Below are positions 33,838 to 42,287 of a stretch of 64,000 nt of DNA, in pieces. The stretch is taken from positions 3,906,001-3,970,000 of the forward strand of contig NZ_CP042163.1 of the NCBI RefSeq assembly GCF_007725405.1, given 5' to 3'. The notes under the pieces are model-generated. The model did not search any database and had not been told where the DNA came from. It saw only the letters and a program-made list of their open reading frames with translations. The position numbers and the translations under genes were made by a program. Each line of letters starts with the position of its first letter. Position 1 is the stretch's first letter. Source of the stretch: Shouchella miscanthi. GTDB taxonomy: Bacteria > Bacillota > Bacilli > Bacillales > Bacillaceae_D.

Positions 33838-34464
33838 TTAGAAACGTCCAGCTGCTGTTGCAACGTTTGTTAGTCCTTCTTCAAGAATGCGCTCTTTTTG
33901 ATCTGGAGCCGCATTATGCCCTTCAATAACAATCTCTTCCGGGTTCACGATACCCCATAAAGAAATAGTCTGGCGGACAAGTTTCATTGCCATTTCTGCA
34001 CTTTCCATCGGTGTGCCTTCTGAATAAATGCCACCACGAGCACTTAGAAGAACGACTTCCTTATCTCCAGCTAACCCTATTGGGCCATTTTCAGTGTACT
34101 GGAATGTAAAACCAGCTTGAGCTAAATACGAAAGATACGTAATAAGGGGAGCCGGTACTGTAAAATTCCAAAGAGGAAAAGCAATCATTAGTTTATCTGC
34201 TTTTGAAAACTGATCACGGTAATAGCTAATCGTATTAACCAATTCCTCTTCTTCAGCCGTCAAATCAACTTGTTGCGCTTTCTTTGTTAGTGCTGCAATA
34301 GCCTTTTCACCGTAGTAAGGCAGATTTGCTTCGAAAAGGTTCACCTCTTCAACTGTATCTTGCTCATGAGTTTCCTTATATGATTGAACAAATTGATTAT
34401 ACATTTTTACGCTGACGCCATGCTCATGACGATCACTAGCATTAATCATTAGTACATTAGCCAT
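33838..34464 (-). CDS. azoR: FMN-dependent NADH azoreductase
   Basis: A 208-residue flavodoxin-like quinone/azo reductase. The N-terminal FMN loop is VLMINASDRHEHGVSVKMYN, the second binding region FPLWNFTVPAPLITYL, and the third VVLLSARGGIYSEGTPME. It reduces azo dyes and quinones with NADH and protects from electrophiles. GGAGG precedes the ATG. Upstream lie a SigA-type promoter and an inverted repeat, which fits control by a thiol-stress repressor. Confidence 0.92.
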   Translation of the reverse strand: MANVLMINASDRHEHGVSVKMYNQFVQSYKETHEQDTVEEVNLFEANLPYYGEKAIAALTKKAQQVDLTAEEEELVNTISYYRDQFSKADKLMIAFPLWNFTVPAPLITYLSYLAQAGFTFQYTENGPIGLAGDKEVVLLSARGGIYSEGTPMESAEMAMKLVRQTISLWGIVNPEEIVIEGHNAAPDQKERILEEGLTNVATAAGRF

Positions 34465-34502
34465 TATATTTTTCCTCCTACTAAAAAAAATGAACGTCTT
34501 CC

Positions 34503-34542
34503 ATTTTACCGCTACACGGTCATTTGTAAAGTAGGTACTTTA
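34503..34542 (-). promoter_or_regulatory. azoR promoter with overlapping inverted repeat
   Basis: On the minus strand TTTACA (34525-34530) and TAAAAT (34503-34508) are 16 bases apart. TAAAGTA and TACTTTA (34527-34542, two-base centre GG) form an inverted repeat over the -35 element. Confidence 0.6.
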
Positions 34543-34569
34543 AGGATATATAGTATAAAAAAGATACTG

Positions 34570-35646
34570 TTATTGGCTAACGCCTGATTCAACAATCTTC
34601 ACATCTACTTTAACGTGTACATCCATTTGTTGGAACGCGTTATACCACTCTTCCTCACTTATCTTCTCTTTCTCTAATTGCCTAGCTCCTAACCCTATTG
34701 GATCGACCTGGTTTTCTTGCATTAATGAAACAATATCACGAATTCCAGAAGCAATATTGGCTTTAGCCGCTTCTACAATGTCCTTTACTTTTTCTTCAGT
34801 AATAAGCCCTCCTGAATATTCACTAATACGACTTTTCACTTTTACATCAATGTGAATCACGTTTTGATCCATATCTGTTTTTAAATCTAAGTTAGATCGT
34901 ATTTCTCGGAGCACCGCAACTCCTTCCCCTTGATCCATCGCAACTTCAATTAATCCTCCATGCTGATAACCATCTTGAATTAATTTCAAATAAAAGGAGT
35001 CGTTTAAATCAACTTCTGCCACAAAGCGATCGTCTTTAAAAAGAGCCATCCCCTCTACTCGTAGTGCATTTTCTGTATAAGATAATATCGGCATAATAGG
35101 GTCTTTGCCCTTTTCATAGTAAGCTCTCATAAATAAGTGCATATTCGTTAGCGGTAAGTTTCCATAGTCTACATTGTGGGAAAGCATATCACTTAAGTAA
35201 GTACCTATTTCTGTTTGCAGAGGAAATTCACGGTTTAACATCGTCTCTGCCTTCCCTCTCGTCACACAGAGATACGACTTTAGTGCAATCGTTGGATCTC
35301 GATAATACGTATCCAAAAGAGAGAAAATACCGGACTTTGCGAGCTCATCTTGAACAACAATGGCAGAAATTTTCCCACCGTGGATAGGTCTTGAAGACAT
35401 GGCATTCAGCTTTAAACGAAGCTCTCTCGTTGATGTTGACACAGCAGAAAGCGTTACGTTATTCAGTTCCTCTTCCATTGAATAAGCGGATAATGTTACC
35501 GTACCACGAAACTGATCGTCTTCTGCCCGATCAAAACCGACTATTGTCACGAGTTGAAGTTCATCAATAATATTCGTACGCACCCCAGAAAAGAAAAGGA
35601 TCACAACCATTATCGTCACAAAAAAAATAAAAATCTTCTTTTTCAT
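34570..35646 (-). CDS. Spore germination protein Ger(x)C, without lipobox cysteine
   Basis: A 358-residue third subunit of a GerA-type nutrient receptor. The family pattern DELQLVTIVGFDRAEDDQ after the signal and the SKSYL-type middle (RDPTIALKSYLCVTRGKAE) and C-terminal region (VKVKSRISEYSGGLITEEKV) are clear. The N-terminus reads FFSGVRTNIIDEL, whereas the family normally has GCWDxxEL after a lipobox. Val22 replaces the lipidated Cys, so this protein may be anchored only by its hydrophobic N-terminus. It overlaps the gerB gene by four bases. Confidence 0.9.
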   Translation of the reverse strand: MKKKIFIFFVTIMVVILFFSGVRTNIIDELQLVTIVGFDRAEDDQFRGTVTLSAYSMEEELNNVTLSAVSTSTRELRLKLNAMSSRPIHGGKISAIVVQDELAKSGIFSLLDTYYRDPTIALKSYLCVTRGKAETMLNREFPLQTEIGTYLSDMLSHNVDYGNLPLTNMHLFMRAYYEKGKDPIMPILSYTENALRVEGMALFKDDRFVAEVDLNDSFYLKLIQDGYQHGGLIEVAMDQGEGVAVLREIRSNLDLKTDMDQNVIHIDVKVKSRISEYSGGLITEEKVKDIVEAAKANIASGIRDIVSLMQENQVDPIGLGARQLEKEKISEEEWYNAFQQMDVHVKVDVKIVESGVSQ

Positions 35647-36740
35647 GCCGAATGCCCTCCTTTCTTTCTTCGTATATAACTAACGATTAAAAGTAATGGA
35701 ATGAAACCGAAAATAAATACTGGTCCAATATAGTTAATGCTTTCATTGAGCATATTAATCTCATCACGAGTCGTAAATTGAATGGTCGTTATAAACACTA
35801 ATATAAGTACGAAGAAAACCGTCTTTCTGTGTGTTATACGAAACTGAAGCTTGAGAAGACGACTGGACGCCCAGATCGTTAAGATGATATTTGGAAAAAT
35901 AACAAGTAGCCACATCGCGATTCCGATATATTCAACCCGCTCAATAAAAACGAAGGAAGCAATTTTCCATGCGCTTAAAGTCGGCCAAATAGTCAGCTTC
36001 AACTGCTCGGCGCTATAGTAGATAAAGGTTAAGAACGTAATCACTAAATAAGCGATGGTTGTAGCGAAACTACCTAAATGAGCGTACTGCTGCGCTTTAT
36101 CCTTGTCTTGCAAAAATGGATAATAAACAAAAATTAGCTCCGCACCTGCAAAACTTAATGTTAATATGAAACTTGCTTTAAGAATATCAAGAAACGTCGA
36201 CGACATCACTGGATACAAATGAAACCATTCGGCATATTCAAGAACTGGAGCAATAGTTGGTGTTAACAAAAAAGGAAGAAACGAAAATAAAAACGTCAAG
36301 CCAGCTATTACTCGAAACCCCTTTACAATGGCATAATAGGCAACTAATAAGAAGGCAAGGGCAATCGACCACGTCGCTAGCTCTATGTAAATCCACACTT
36401 GGACGATCTCAATATAGGTGCGTAAAACGACAACCGCTAGAATGGCAAAATAAAGGCTAAAAAGAATCGTCATGATACTACCTAGCCATTTTCCATATAA
36501 AGTCTTGTTGACCATATAAAGATCAGGCTGTTGCGTTCGTTTGATTGTCTTAAACATCATCCAAATAATAAGTTGGTTGGCTGCACCTGCAATCACTACT
36601 GCAAGCCATGATTGGTAACCTGCTATTTCAGCAATATAGCGTGAAAAGCCTAATACTCCCACTCCAAATTGTGCGCCATGCACAAGGAAAAAAGCCATAT
36701 AAGCAGGGACTTGTAGATGATTAGGGGGCGTTTGTGCCAT
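35643..36740 (-). CDS. Spore germination receptor B subunit (APC-type permease)
   Basis: A 365-residue integral membrane protein with ten predicted helices. It belongs to the germination permease family related to amino-acid transporters, opening with QVPAYMAFFLVHGAQFGVGV, a typical GerB start. GAAGGAG precedes the chosen ATG at 36738-36740; the longer frame overlaps the gerA gene and was rejected. It forms the ligand-binding subunit of a nutrient receptor in the inner spore membrane with the A and C subunits encoded next to it. Confidence 0.92.
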   Translation of the reverse strand: MAQTPPNHLQVPAYMAFFLVHGAQFGVGVLGFSRYIAEIAGYQSWLAVVIAGAANQLIIWMMFKTIKRTQQPDLYMVNKTLYGKWLGSIMTILFSLYFAILAVVVLRTYIEIVQVWIYIELATWSIALAFLLVAYYAIVKGFRVIAGLTFLFSFLPFLLTPTIAPVLEYAEWFHLYPVMSSTFLDILKASFILTLSFAGAELIFVYYPFLQDKDKAQQYAHLGSFATTIAYLVITFLTFIYYSAEQLKLTIWPTLSAWKIASFVFIERVEYIGIAMWLLVIFPNIILTIWASSRLLKLQFRITHRKTVFFVLILVFITTIQFTTRDEINMLNESINYIGPVFIFGFIPLLLIVSYIRRKKGGHSA

Positions 36741-36756
36741 TACAATGCTCCTTCTT

Positions 36757-38271
36757 CTAATAACCGTCGTCAATATCTTTAGTCGGCTTAGAATGTCTGT
36801 TAAATGGTCGCTTCTTTCTCTTCGTTTGCAGAAATCGCGGTCGCGTCCCTTGCATTGATTGCGGCAACCGTAATAGAGAATCTTTCATATCTGTGAAGGA
36901 AAAGGGGTAAATAGGAGCCATATATGGTCTACCTAATGAAGTCAGCGATAATAAATGGCTCATACAAATAACCGAAACAAGTGCTATTGCAATTAACCCC
37001 CATGCTTGAGCAGCAATGATAAATGGGAACCGCACAAAACGAATCGTTGTCCCCATGCGATAAACAGGGATTGTAAACGATGCTAAAGCAGCCAATGACA
37101 CAATAATGAGCAGGACATTACTTGTTAAACCTGCTTCAACAGCAGCTGTTCCAATGACGATCCCTCCAACAATCCCGATAGTTTGACCAACCTTTGTTGG
37201 AAGACGAGCTCCAGCTTCTCGAAGTAACTCAATTGTTATTTCCAAAAAAAGCGCCTCCATAATTGGTGGAAACGGAACCGCTGTTCTTGAAACAACTAGA
37301 CTGGAAAATAAGTCTTGCGGAATGATTTCTGGATGATACGTTAAAATTGCTACATAAAGGGGCGTTGCGAAAATAGAAAAAAACACCGCCATAATACGTA
37401 CCAACCGTAAAGCAGAAGCTGTTTGCCAAGAGAGAAGATAATCCTCGAAAGCGGAAATAAATTGAAATGCAGTCACAGGTGTAATGAGTGCTTGCGGTGA
37501 ACCGTTTGTTAAGATGATGATCTTCCCTTCTAACAACGCTCCTGCCGATCGATCAGGTCGCTCCGTATCAATGATCTGTGGAAAGATTGATCGTGTATCT
37601 TCAAGCACTTGTAGGAGCATGGAAGCATCTTGAATTTGATCAACGTCCAACTCACTCATGCGTTTTTGTACAGTTGCCACATTTTCCTCATTCGCAATCG
37701 ATTTGCAGTAAACGACGTATACATCTGTTTTTGAATGACTGCCTACGGTATATTTTTTCATGTATAAATCTGACGAAGGAATACGTCGTCTTAATAAATT
37801 GATATTTACTTCAACCGTTTCAATAAACGATTCTTTCGAGCCAAAAACACTGAACTCAATTTCCGGTACAGTTACTTCACGATCTTCTTGATAAGACAAA
37901 TCCACTAACAGATAATTCTTTTTTCTGCTTTCTTCAACGAGCAACAAGATCGACCCTTTTAAAAGCCCCTCATCCGCTTCTAAAGCCGTGTGACAAAGCT
38001 TCATTTCAGTTGTATACAATCGTTCTTTAAGTTGTTCAAATGTATAGTGAGATAGCTTACCCATAGGGTGCAGAACATGAGAAGGCAACTTTTGCATGTC
38101 GATCATGGATTCAAAATAAAACATCGTCACTTTTTGTTTTGCGCCTTGCCAATCTTCCCTCTTTACGAAATCATCAGATTGACTTGCATGTACGATGACC
38201 TCTTCAATGGTTTGATAGGAAGCAATATGCTTTTTGGGTTGGTTCGGCGATTTTTTATTGGAAAAGACCAT
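36757..38271 (-). CDS. Spore germination receptor A subunit (GerA family)
   Basis: A 504-residue membrane protein. The hydrophilic N-terminal domain with SDLYMKKYTVGSHSKTDVYV and LLEGKIIILTNGSPQALITPV leads into the GerA membrane part: RTAVPFPPIMEALFLEITIE, LLREAGARLPTKVGQTIGIV and GTAAVEAGLTSNVLLIIVS are conserved. Together with the B and C genes it forms one operon with a SigG-type promoter upstream, so the receptor is made in the forespore. The germinant cannot be predicted. Confidence 0.94.
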   Translation of the reverse strand: MVFSNKKSPNQPKKHIASYQTIEEVIVHASQSDDFVKREDWQGAKQKVTMFYFESMIDMQKLPSHVLHPMGKLSHYTFEQLKERLYTTEMKLCHTALEADEGLLKGSILLLVEESRKKNYLLVDLSYQEDREVTVPEIEFSVFGSKESFIETVEVNINLLRRRIPSSDLYMKKYTVGSHSKTDVYVVYCKSIANEENVATVQKRMSELDVDQIQDASMLLQVLEDTRSIFPQIIDTERPDRSAGALLEGKIIILTNGSPQALITPVTAFQFISAFEDYLLSWQTASALRLVRIMAVFFSIFATPLYVAILTYHPEIIPQDLFSSLVVSRTAVPFPPIMEALFLEITIELLREAGARLPTKVGQTIGIVGGIVIGTAAVEAGLTSNVLLIIVSLAALASFTIPVYRMGTTIRFVRFPFIIAAQAWGLIAIALVSVICMSHLLSLTSLGRPYMAPIYPFSFTDMKDSLLRLPQSMQGTRPRFLQTKRKKRPFNRHSKPTKDIDDGY

Positions 38272-38298
38272 TGATTCCTATCCCTCCACATTTTTCTC

Positions 38299-38327
38299 TA
38301 GTATGTGAGACAGATTTAAAATCATAC
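38299..38327 (-). promoter_or_regulatory. SigG-type promoter of the germination operon
   Basis: The minus strand has GTATG (38323-38327), 17 bases, then CATACTA (38299-38305). Both match the SigG consensus GHATR and CATnHTA fully, 28 bases upstream of the A-subunit start. Confidence 0.8.
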
Positions 38328-38390
38328 ATGTTTCTTCTATTGCAAGAAGAGATCTAGCTAAAAGCTTGTTAATAGAAACGAACGAACCTA

Positions 38391-38430
38391 AAAAGGCACG
38401 GAAGGATTTTGTTCATCCTTACCGTGCCTT
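38391..38430 (-). terminator. Terminator after the EpuA-like gene
   Basis: AAAGGCACGG with its complement and AGGAT with ATCCT form a long stem, followed on the minus strand by TTTTT. Confidence 0.85.
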
Positions 38431-38432
38431 TA

Positions 38433-39038
38433 TCATTGACCTCTTATGGTATCAATAATGTTGTACCACAACTCTGGTCTTAATACTTCAAATGTATTCT
38501 CTTCGCCACCGATAACCGAAAAACCAATTACTAATCCGATTATGAGCGCAGCGCCTGCTAATACAGCTACAACGATAATTCTTAACCAAATGGGAATGAG
38601 TCTTATACGACCTCGTTTAAATGGCTCATTCTCACGATGGGTATTTTCTTCCTCATGTTGTTTTCGCTTTCGTTCTTCTCTCGTCAGCGGCTCTTGCGTG
38701 TGAAGAGGGGCAGCACCAACAGATTCTTCATCGATCAACGCTTCTGTCGATTCAACAACTTCCTCTTCACTTTCCTCAAGCAAAAGCATCTGTTCCGAGT
38801 TTTCCGCATTAGTATGATCACCTTCTTCTTGAACGTGATCGTTATGATCTTGCACTGGTTCTTGGACATTTTCTTTCTCAAACGTCTCCGGATTGGCAAG
38901 TTGCTCTTGGTCACTCTTCTCGAGCATTGAGTCTGAAGAAGATTCATTATTAGGTTTTGCTTTAGACTCATTTATTTGTTCCTGCATCGAGGACTCTTCT
39001 ATCTCTTTATCAGAAGTGTCGTTGCTTCGATCACTCAA
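38433..39038 (-). CDS. EpuA-like protein (short 'RNA polymerase beta subunit' family) with acidic N-terminal extension
   Basis: A 201-residue protein. The C-terminal 60 residues (RIRLIPIWLRIIVVAVLAGA, one helix, then ENTFEVLRPELWYNIIDTIR) match the EpuA family, often annotated as DNA-directed RNA polymerase subunit beta. The name is misleading; this is a single-pass membrane protein, not RpoB. The first 130 residues are mostly Glu, Ser, Asn and Gln, ending in a basic linker (EERKRKQHEE). It lies after flhP, as in related genomes. The function is unknown. Confidence 0.8.
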   Translation of the reverse strand: MSDRSNDTSDKEIEESSMQEQINESKAKPNNESSSDSMLEKSDQEQLANPETFEKENVQEPVQDHNDHVQEEGDHTNAENSEQMLLLEESEEEVVESTEALIDEESVGAAPLHTQEPLTREERKRKQHEEENTHRENEPFKRGRIRLIPIWLRIIVVAVLAGAALIIGLVIGFSVIGGEENTFEVLRPELWYNIIDTIRGQ

Positions 39039-39058
39039 GTCCGCACCTCCCCCTCGCT

Positions 39059-39838
39059 TTAACGTCTAATATTGTTTACGAGGCCAGCCATGTCATCGGA
39101 AAATGTAAACGCTCTTGCTTGTAGCTGAATTTGCCTTTGTGTTGAAATAAGTTGAGTCATCTCTTGACTTAAATCCACATTCGATTGCTCAAGCGCTCTT
39201 TGTTTTAGTTGATTTGCTTGCGCTTGTCCAAAGATAGCATCTTCTTGAAGGTAGACATATTGATTTTCTCCAACTGCTTCTAAAGCCTGAGGCCGGTCAA
39301 TCTGTGTTAACCCGAATGTAGGAATAACTTGTTCTTGTCCGTCAGCAAGTTCTGCAGTCAATCCACCCTGCTCAAGTCTTAGTGAAATAGTGGATGCAGG
39401 TAAAAGAATAGGCGTTCCATTTTCATTAAGCAGTGGTTCTCCACTTTTCGTTACGAGCGAAAGTTCTCCTCCTGCTGTTTCAGAGAAATAAAACGTTCCG
39501 TCTCTCGTTAAACGCTGACCATCGTTTGTTGCTATTGTAAAGAAAAGTGAAGGCTCCGTCAAAGCAAAATCGAGAGCTCGATCGGTTTCTTTCACATCCC
39601 CTTGCGTTGCAGATAGAGAAGTTAGTGATGCTCTCGCTCCAGTTCCCACTCTTAAGCCATGTGGTGTTGAGCGATTTTCATTAGGTTGATTCGTATATTC
39701 TGATGAGAGTACATCCGAAAAAGAAACTGAGCGACTTTTAAACCCAACGGTATTAGCATTTGCAATATTGTTTGACAGCGTCTCCAGCTTTCTTTGTAGC
39801 TGCTGAAGCGTTGCCGCGGAACTATATCCGGATATCAA
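39059..39838 (-). CDS. flhP: Flagellar hook-basal body protein FlhP (FlgF/FlgG type)
   Basis: A 259-residue rod/hook-type protein. The N-terminal conserved motif LETLSNNIANANTVGFKSRS and the C-terminal coil ALEQSNVDLSQEMTQLIST are hallmarks of flagellar rod proteins. It starts at TTG nine bases after AAGGAGGGG. It follows flhO by 14 bases in the mbl-flhO-flhP order. It probably forms part of the distal rod. Confidence 0.94.
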   Translation of the reverse strand: MISGYSSAATLQQLQRKLETLSNNIANANTVGFKSRSVSFSDVLSSEYTNQPNENRSTPHGLRVGTGARASLTSLSATQGDVKETDRALDFALTEPSLFFTIATNDGQRLTRDGTFYFSETAGGELSLVTKSGEPLLNENGTPILLPASTISLRLEQGGLTAELADGQEQVIPTFGLTQIDRPQALEAVGENQYVYLQEDAIFGQAQANQLKQRALEQSNVDLSQEMTQLISTQRQIQLQARAFTFSDDMAGLVNNIRR

Positions 39839-39852
39839 CGGTGTACCCCTCC

Positions 39853-40644
39853 TTAACTAATTCGCCCAACTTCATTCACTGTTTTTTCTAAGCTTTGATC
39901 ATACGCTTGAATAACCTTTTGATTTGCTTCAAACAACCGATAGGCTTGTAACATCTCATTCATCGTGCTCGTCACATCAACATTGCTGTTTTCTAGTGCA
40001 TATTGTTGCACTGAAAACGTTACGGTATCTACATTATAAGCGGATTGCATATCCGTTTGATCATTACGTACGTATCCGTTCCCCTCTTTTATGAGGCCAT
40101 TGACATCATCAGCGACAACAACTTCAAGAGAGCCAACTTCTTCTCCACCTACTACGACAACACCAGAAGACTGAATCGTAAAGGATTCGTTTCCTACTTG
40201 CAGCGGATTACCGTCGGTGCCTAGTACCCGTCCACCGCTAGCCGTAACAAGATTGCCATTCAAGTCAACTTGAAAATTTCCGTTTCGTGTATAACGAATA
40301 CCATTTTCTGTTTCAACCGCAAAAAAAACCGCTTCTCCATCGGTAGCTCCACCCTGAACCAACGCTAGATCAGTGGCTTGTCCAGTCTGTTGAATATCGC
40401 CTTGTTGAGCGTTCATCATATGTTCCTGCAAGTAAACTGCAGTAGGCAATTCACCGACAACTTGTCTATTAGGTGATTGATAAGCATTGTTCGCCTGCAT
40501 TAGCATTGTTGGAAACGACCGTGTTACCGACTGATCCGCTTTATACCCAGGTGTATTGGAGTTAGCCAAATTATTCGTTAACTGGTCTTGGCGATATTGC
40601 ATCGAAAGCATGCCACTTGTTGCAGTATAAAAACCTTTTAACAT
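39853..40644 (-). CDS. flhO: Flagellar hook-basal body protein FlhO (FlgF/FlgG type)
   Basis: A 263-residue rod protein. The N-terminus SMQYRQDQLTNNLANSNTPG and the C-terminus YALENSNVDVTSTMNEMLQA flank the beta-rich D1 domain. It belongs to one unit with mbl (11-base gap) and flhP. It shares the flagellar rod fold with FlhP, so the two are probably neighbouring rod subunits. It indicates a flagellated cell. Confidence 0.94.
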   Translation of the reverse strand: MLKGFYTATSGMLSMQYRQDQLTNNLANSNTPGYKADQSVTRSFPTMLMQANNAYQSPNRQVVGELPTAVYLQEHMMNAQQGDIQQTGQATDLALVQGGATDGEAVFFAVETENGIRYTRNGNFQVDLNGNLVTASGGRVLGTDGNPLQVGNESFTIQSSGVVVVGGEEVGSLEVVVADDVNGLIKEGNGYVRNDQTDMQSAYNVDTVTFSVQQYALENSNVDVTSTMNEMLQAYRLFEANQKVIQAYDQSLEKTVNEVGRIS

Positions 40645-40655
40645 ACGCTACCTCC

Positions 40656-41660
40656 TTAAATATGAACTTTCTTATTTGACATGCGATCAAGATTTTCAAG
40701 TAAAATACCAGTACCTGTAGCCACACAGTGCATCGGTTCTTCTGCAATCAAGACAGGGATTTTTAGCTCCTCTGCTAGTAACGTATCAATTCCATGTAAA
40801 TAAGCTCCTCCACCAGTAAGCATGACACCGCGATCAATAATATCAGCTGACAGCTCAGGAGGCGTTTGTTCTAATACGTGTTTAGCAGCTTGTACAATGT
40901 AGTCGACTGATTCTACAAGCGCTTTTTCAATTTCTTCTGAACGAATCGTAATATTGCGTGGCAAACCTGACACCATATCGCGACCGCGAATGTCCATTTG
41001 CTCATTTCTCGCTCCTGGAAATACCGTTGCAACTTGTTTCTTAATTTCTTCAGCAGTCCGTTCACCTATAAGAAGCTTGTACTCTTTTTTTATGTAAGAT
41101 AGGATATCAGAATCGAATCGGTCACCTGCTACTTTAATGGAAGAGGCTGTAACAACATCACCCATAGATAGAACAGCGATGTCCGTCGTACCACCGCCAA
41201 TGTCAACGACCATATTTCCACTAGGTTGAAAAATGTCCATTCCTGCTCCAATGGCTGCGACTTTCGGCTCTTCTTCCAAATAGATATTTTTGCTACCTGT
41301 CTTCTCTACAGCTTCGCGTATCGCTTTCTGCTCTACCGATGTAATATTTGTTGGGCAGCAAACTAAAATCCGAGGTTTAGAGAATAAACCTTTCACATTG
41401 ATCTTGTTTAAGAAATGTTTTAACATCGACTCTGTCATCTCAAAGTTTGCAATGACACCGTCCTTCATTGGACGAATAGCTACGATATTTCCAGGTGTAC
41501 GTCCAACCATGCGAAAGGCTTCTTCTCCTACAGCCAACACTCGTTTTGTCGTCGTATCAAGGGCTACAACTGATGGTTCATCTAATACAATCCCTCGACC
41601 TTTAACATAAATTAATACATTCGCTGTTCCTAAATCAATTCCAATATCACGACCTAGCAT
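40656..41660 (-). CDS. mbl: Rod-shape protein Mbl (MreB-like actin)
   Basis: A 334-residue actin-fold ATPase. The phosphate-1 loop IGIDLGTANVLIYVKGRGIV, phosphate-2 region MVVDIGGGTTDIAVLSMGD and adenosine motif GVMLTGGGAYLHGID are intact. Mbl filaments guide lateral wall synthesis with MreC/D and RodA. The position upstream of flhO-flhP and downstream of spoIIID is that of mbl in B. subtilis, which separates it from mreB and mreBH. Confidence 0.95.
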   Translation of the reverse strand: MLGRDIGIDLGTANVLIYVKGRGIVLDEPSVVALDTTTKRVLAVGEEAFRMVGRTPGNIVAIRPMKDGVIANFEMTESMLKHFLNKINVKGLFSKPRILVCCPTNITSVEQKAIREAVEKTGSKNIYLEEEPKVAAIGAGMDIFQPSGNMVVDIGGGTTDIAVLSMGDVVTASSIKVAGDRFDSDILSYIKKEYKLLIGERTAEEIKKQVATVFPGARNEQMDIRGRDMVSGLPRNITIRSEEIEKALVESVDYIVQAAKHVLEQTPPELSADIIDRGVMLTGGGAYLHGIDTLLAEELKIPVLIAEEPMHCVATGTGILLENLDRMSNKKVHI

Positions 41661-41823
41661 GACTTTGTTCCCCCTTCTTTCTCGTTACAATTTATATGGT
41701 GATGTGCGCAAAACATCCGATTCTTATGTAATGTGTACCTGATTCTCTATTTAAAGACGCACTTTTTACCTATTATAAATAGTAACACAAATTGGGGAGA
41801 AACGACTCATCTTGTCGAAAAAT

Positions 41824-42099
41824 TTATCTCTGAGTCTTGACAGCTGGTTGTTCGACTTTACGATACTTTACTTTTGTCGCTTCACCACCTCTTAAATGGC
41901 GAATCGACTTGTGATACTCAAGAATCTCTTTCACGTCGTTAGCAAGCTCTGGATTAATCTCAGGTAAACGTTCTGTGAGATCCTTGTGTACAGTACTCTT
42001 TGAGACTCCAAATTCTTTCGCAATCGTACGAACAGTCTTTTTCGTCTCAATGATGTACTTCCCTATCTTGATGGTTCGCTCTTTGATGTAATCGTGCAC
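41824..42099 (-). CDS. spoIIID: Sporulation transcription factor SpoIIID
   Basis: A 91-residue DNA-binding protein of the mother cell. The conserved start is VHDYIKERTIKIGKYIIE, read from a GTG start behind GGGAGG; the 40 residues of the longer frame are not conserved. The helix-turn-helix is TIAKEFGVSKSTVHKDLTER and the basic end RHLRGGEATKVKYRK. It activates and represses SigE genes. A SigE-type promoter lies upstream. Confidence 0.97.
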   Translation of the reverse strand: MHDYIKERTIKIGKYIIETKKTVRTIAKEFGVSKSTVHKDLTERLPEINPELANDVKEILEYHKSIRHLRGGEATKVKYRKVEQPAVKTQR

Positions 42100-42137
42100 A
42101 CGACTCGCCTCCCTATTTCTGTTAAGGTGATTGATAA

Positions 42138-42166
42138 AGTGTATTAGCAAGTCGCGCATGATATAC
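42138..42166 (-). promoter_or_regulatory. SigE-type promoter of spoIIID
   Basis: The minus strand has GTATATC (42160-42166), 14 bases, then AATACACT (42138-42145). The -10 matches CATACAMT except the first base; the -35 is weaker. It is about 39 bases before the GTG. Confidence 0.55.
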
Positions 42167-42242
42167 CACATTTTCACAGAGTTTATCTGTTTTTCAAAAA
42201 AATCTAATTGACTATACAAATAATTCAGACCCTATAAATGAG

Positions 42243-42277
42243 TAAAAGCATAGCCCATTTAGCACGAGCTATGCTTT
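42243..42277 (-). terminator. Terminator after spoIIQ
   Basis: AAAGCATAGC and GCTATGCTTT flank a 14-base loop; the minus strand continues TTTTACTC. Confidence 0.6.
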
Positions 42278-42287
42278 CCATCAATCT

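Noticed and set aside
38446-38930. Plus-strand frames opposite the EpuA-like gene
   Set aside because: They arise from the reversed Glu- and Gln-rich coding sequence.
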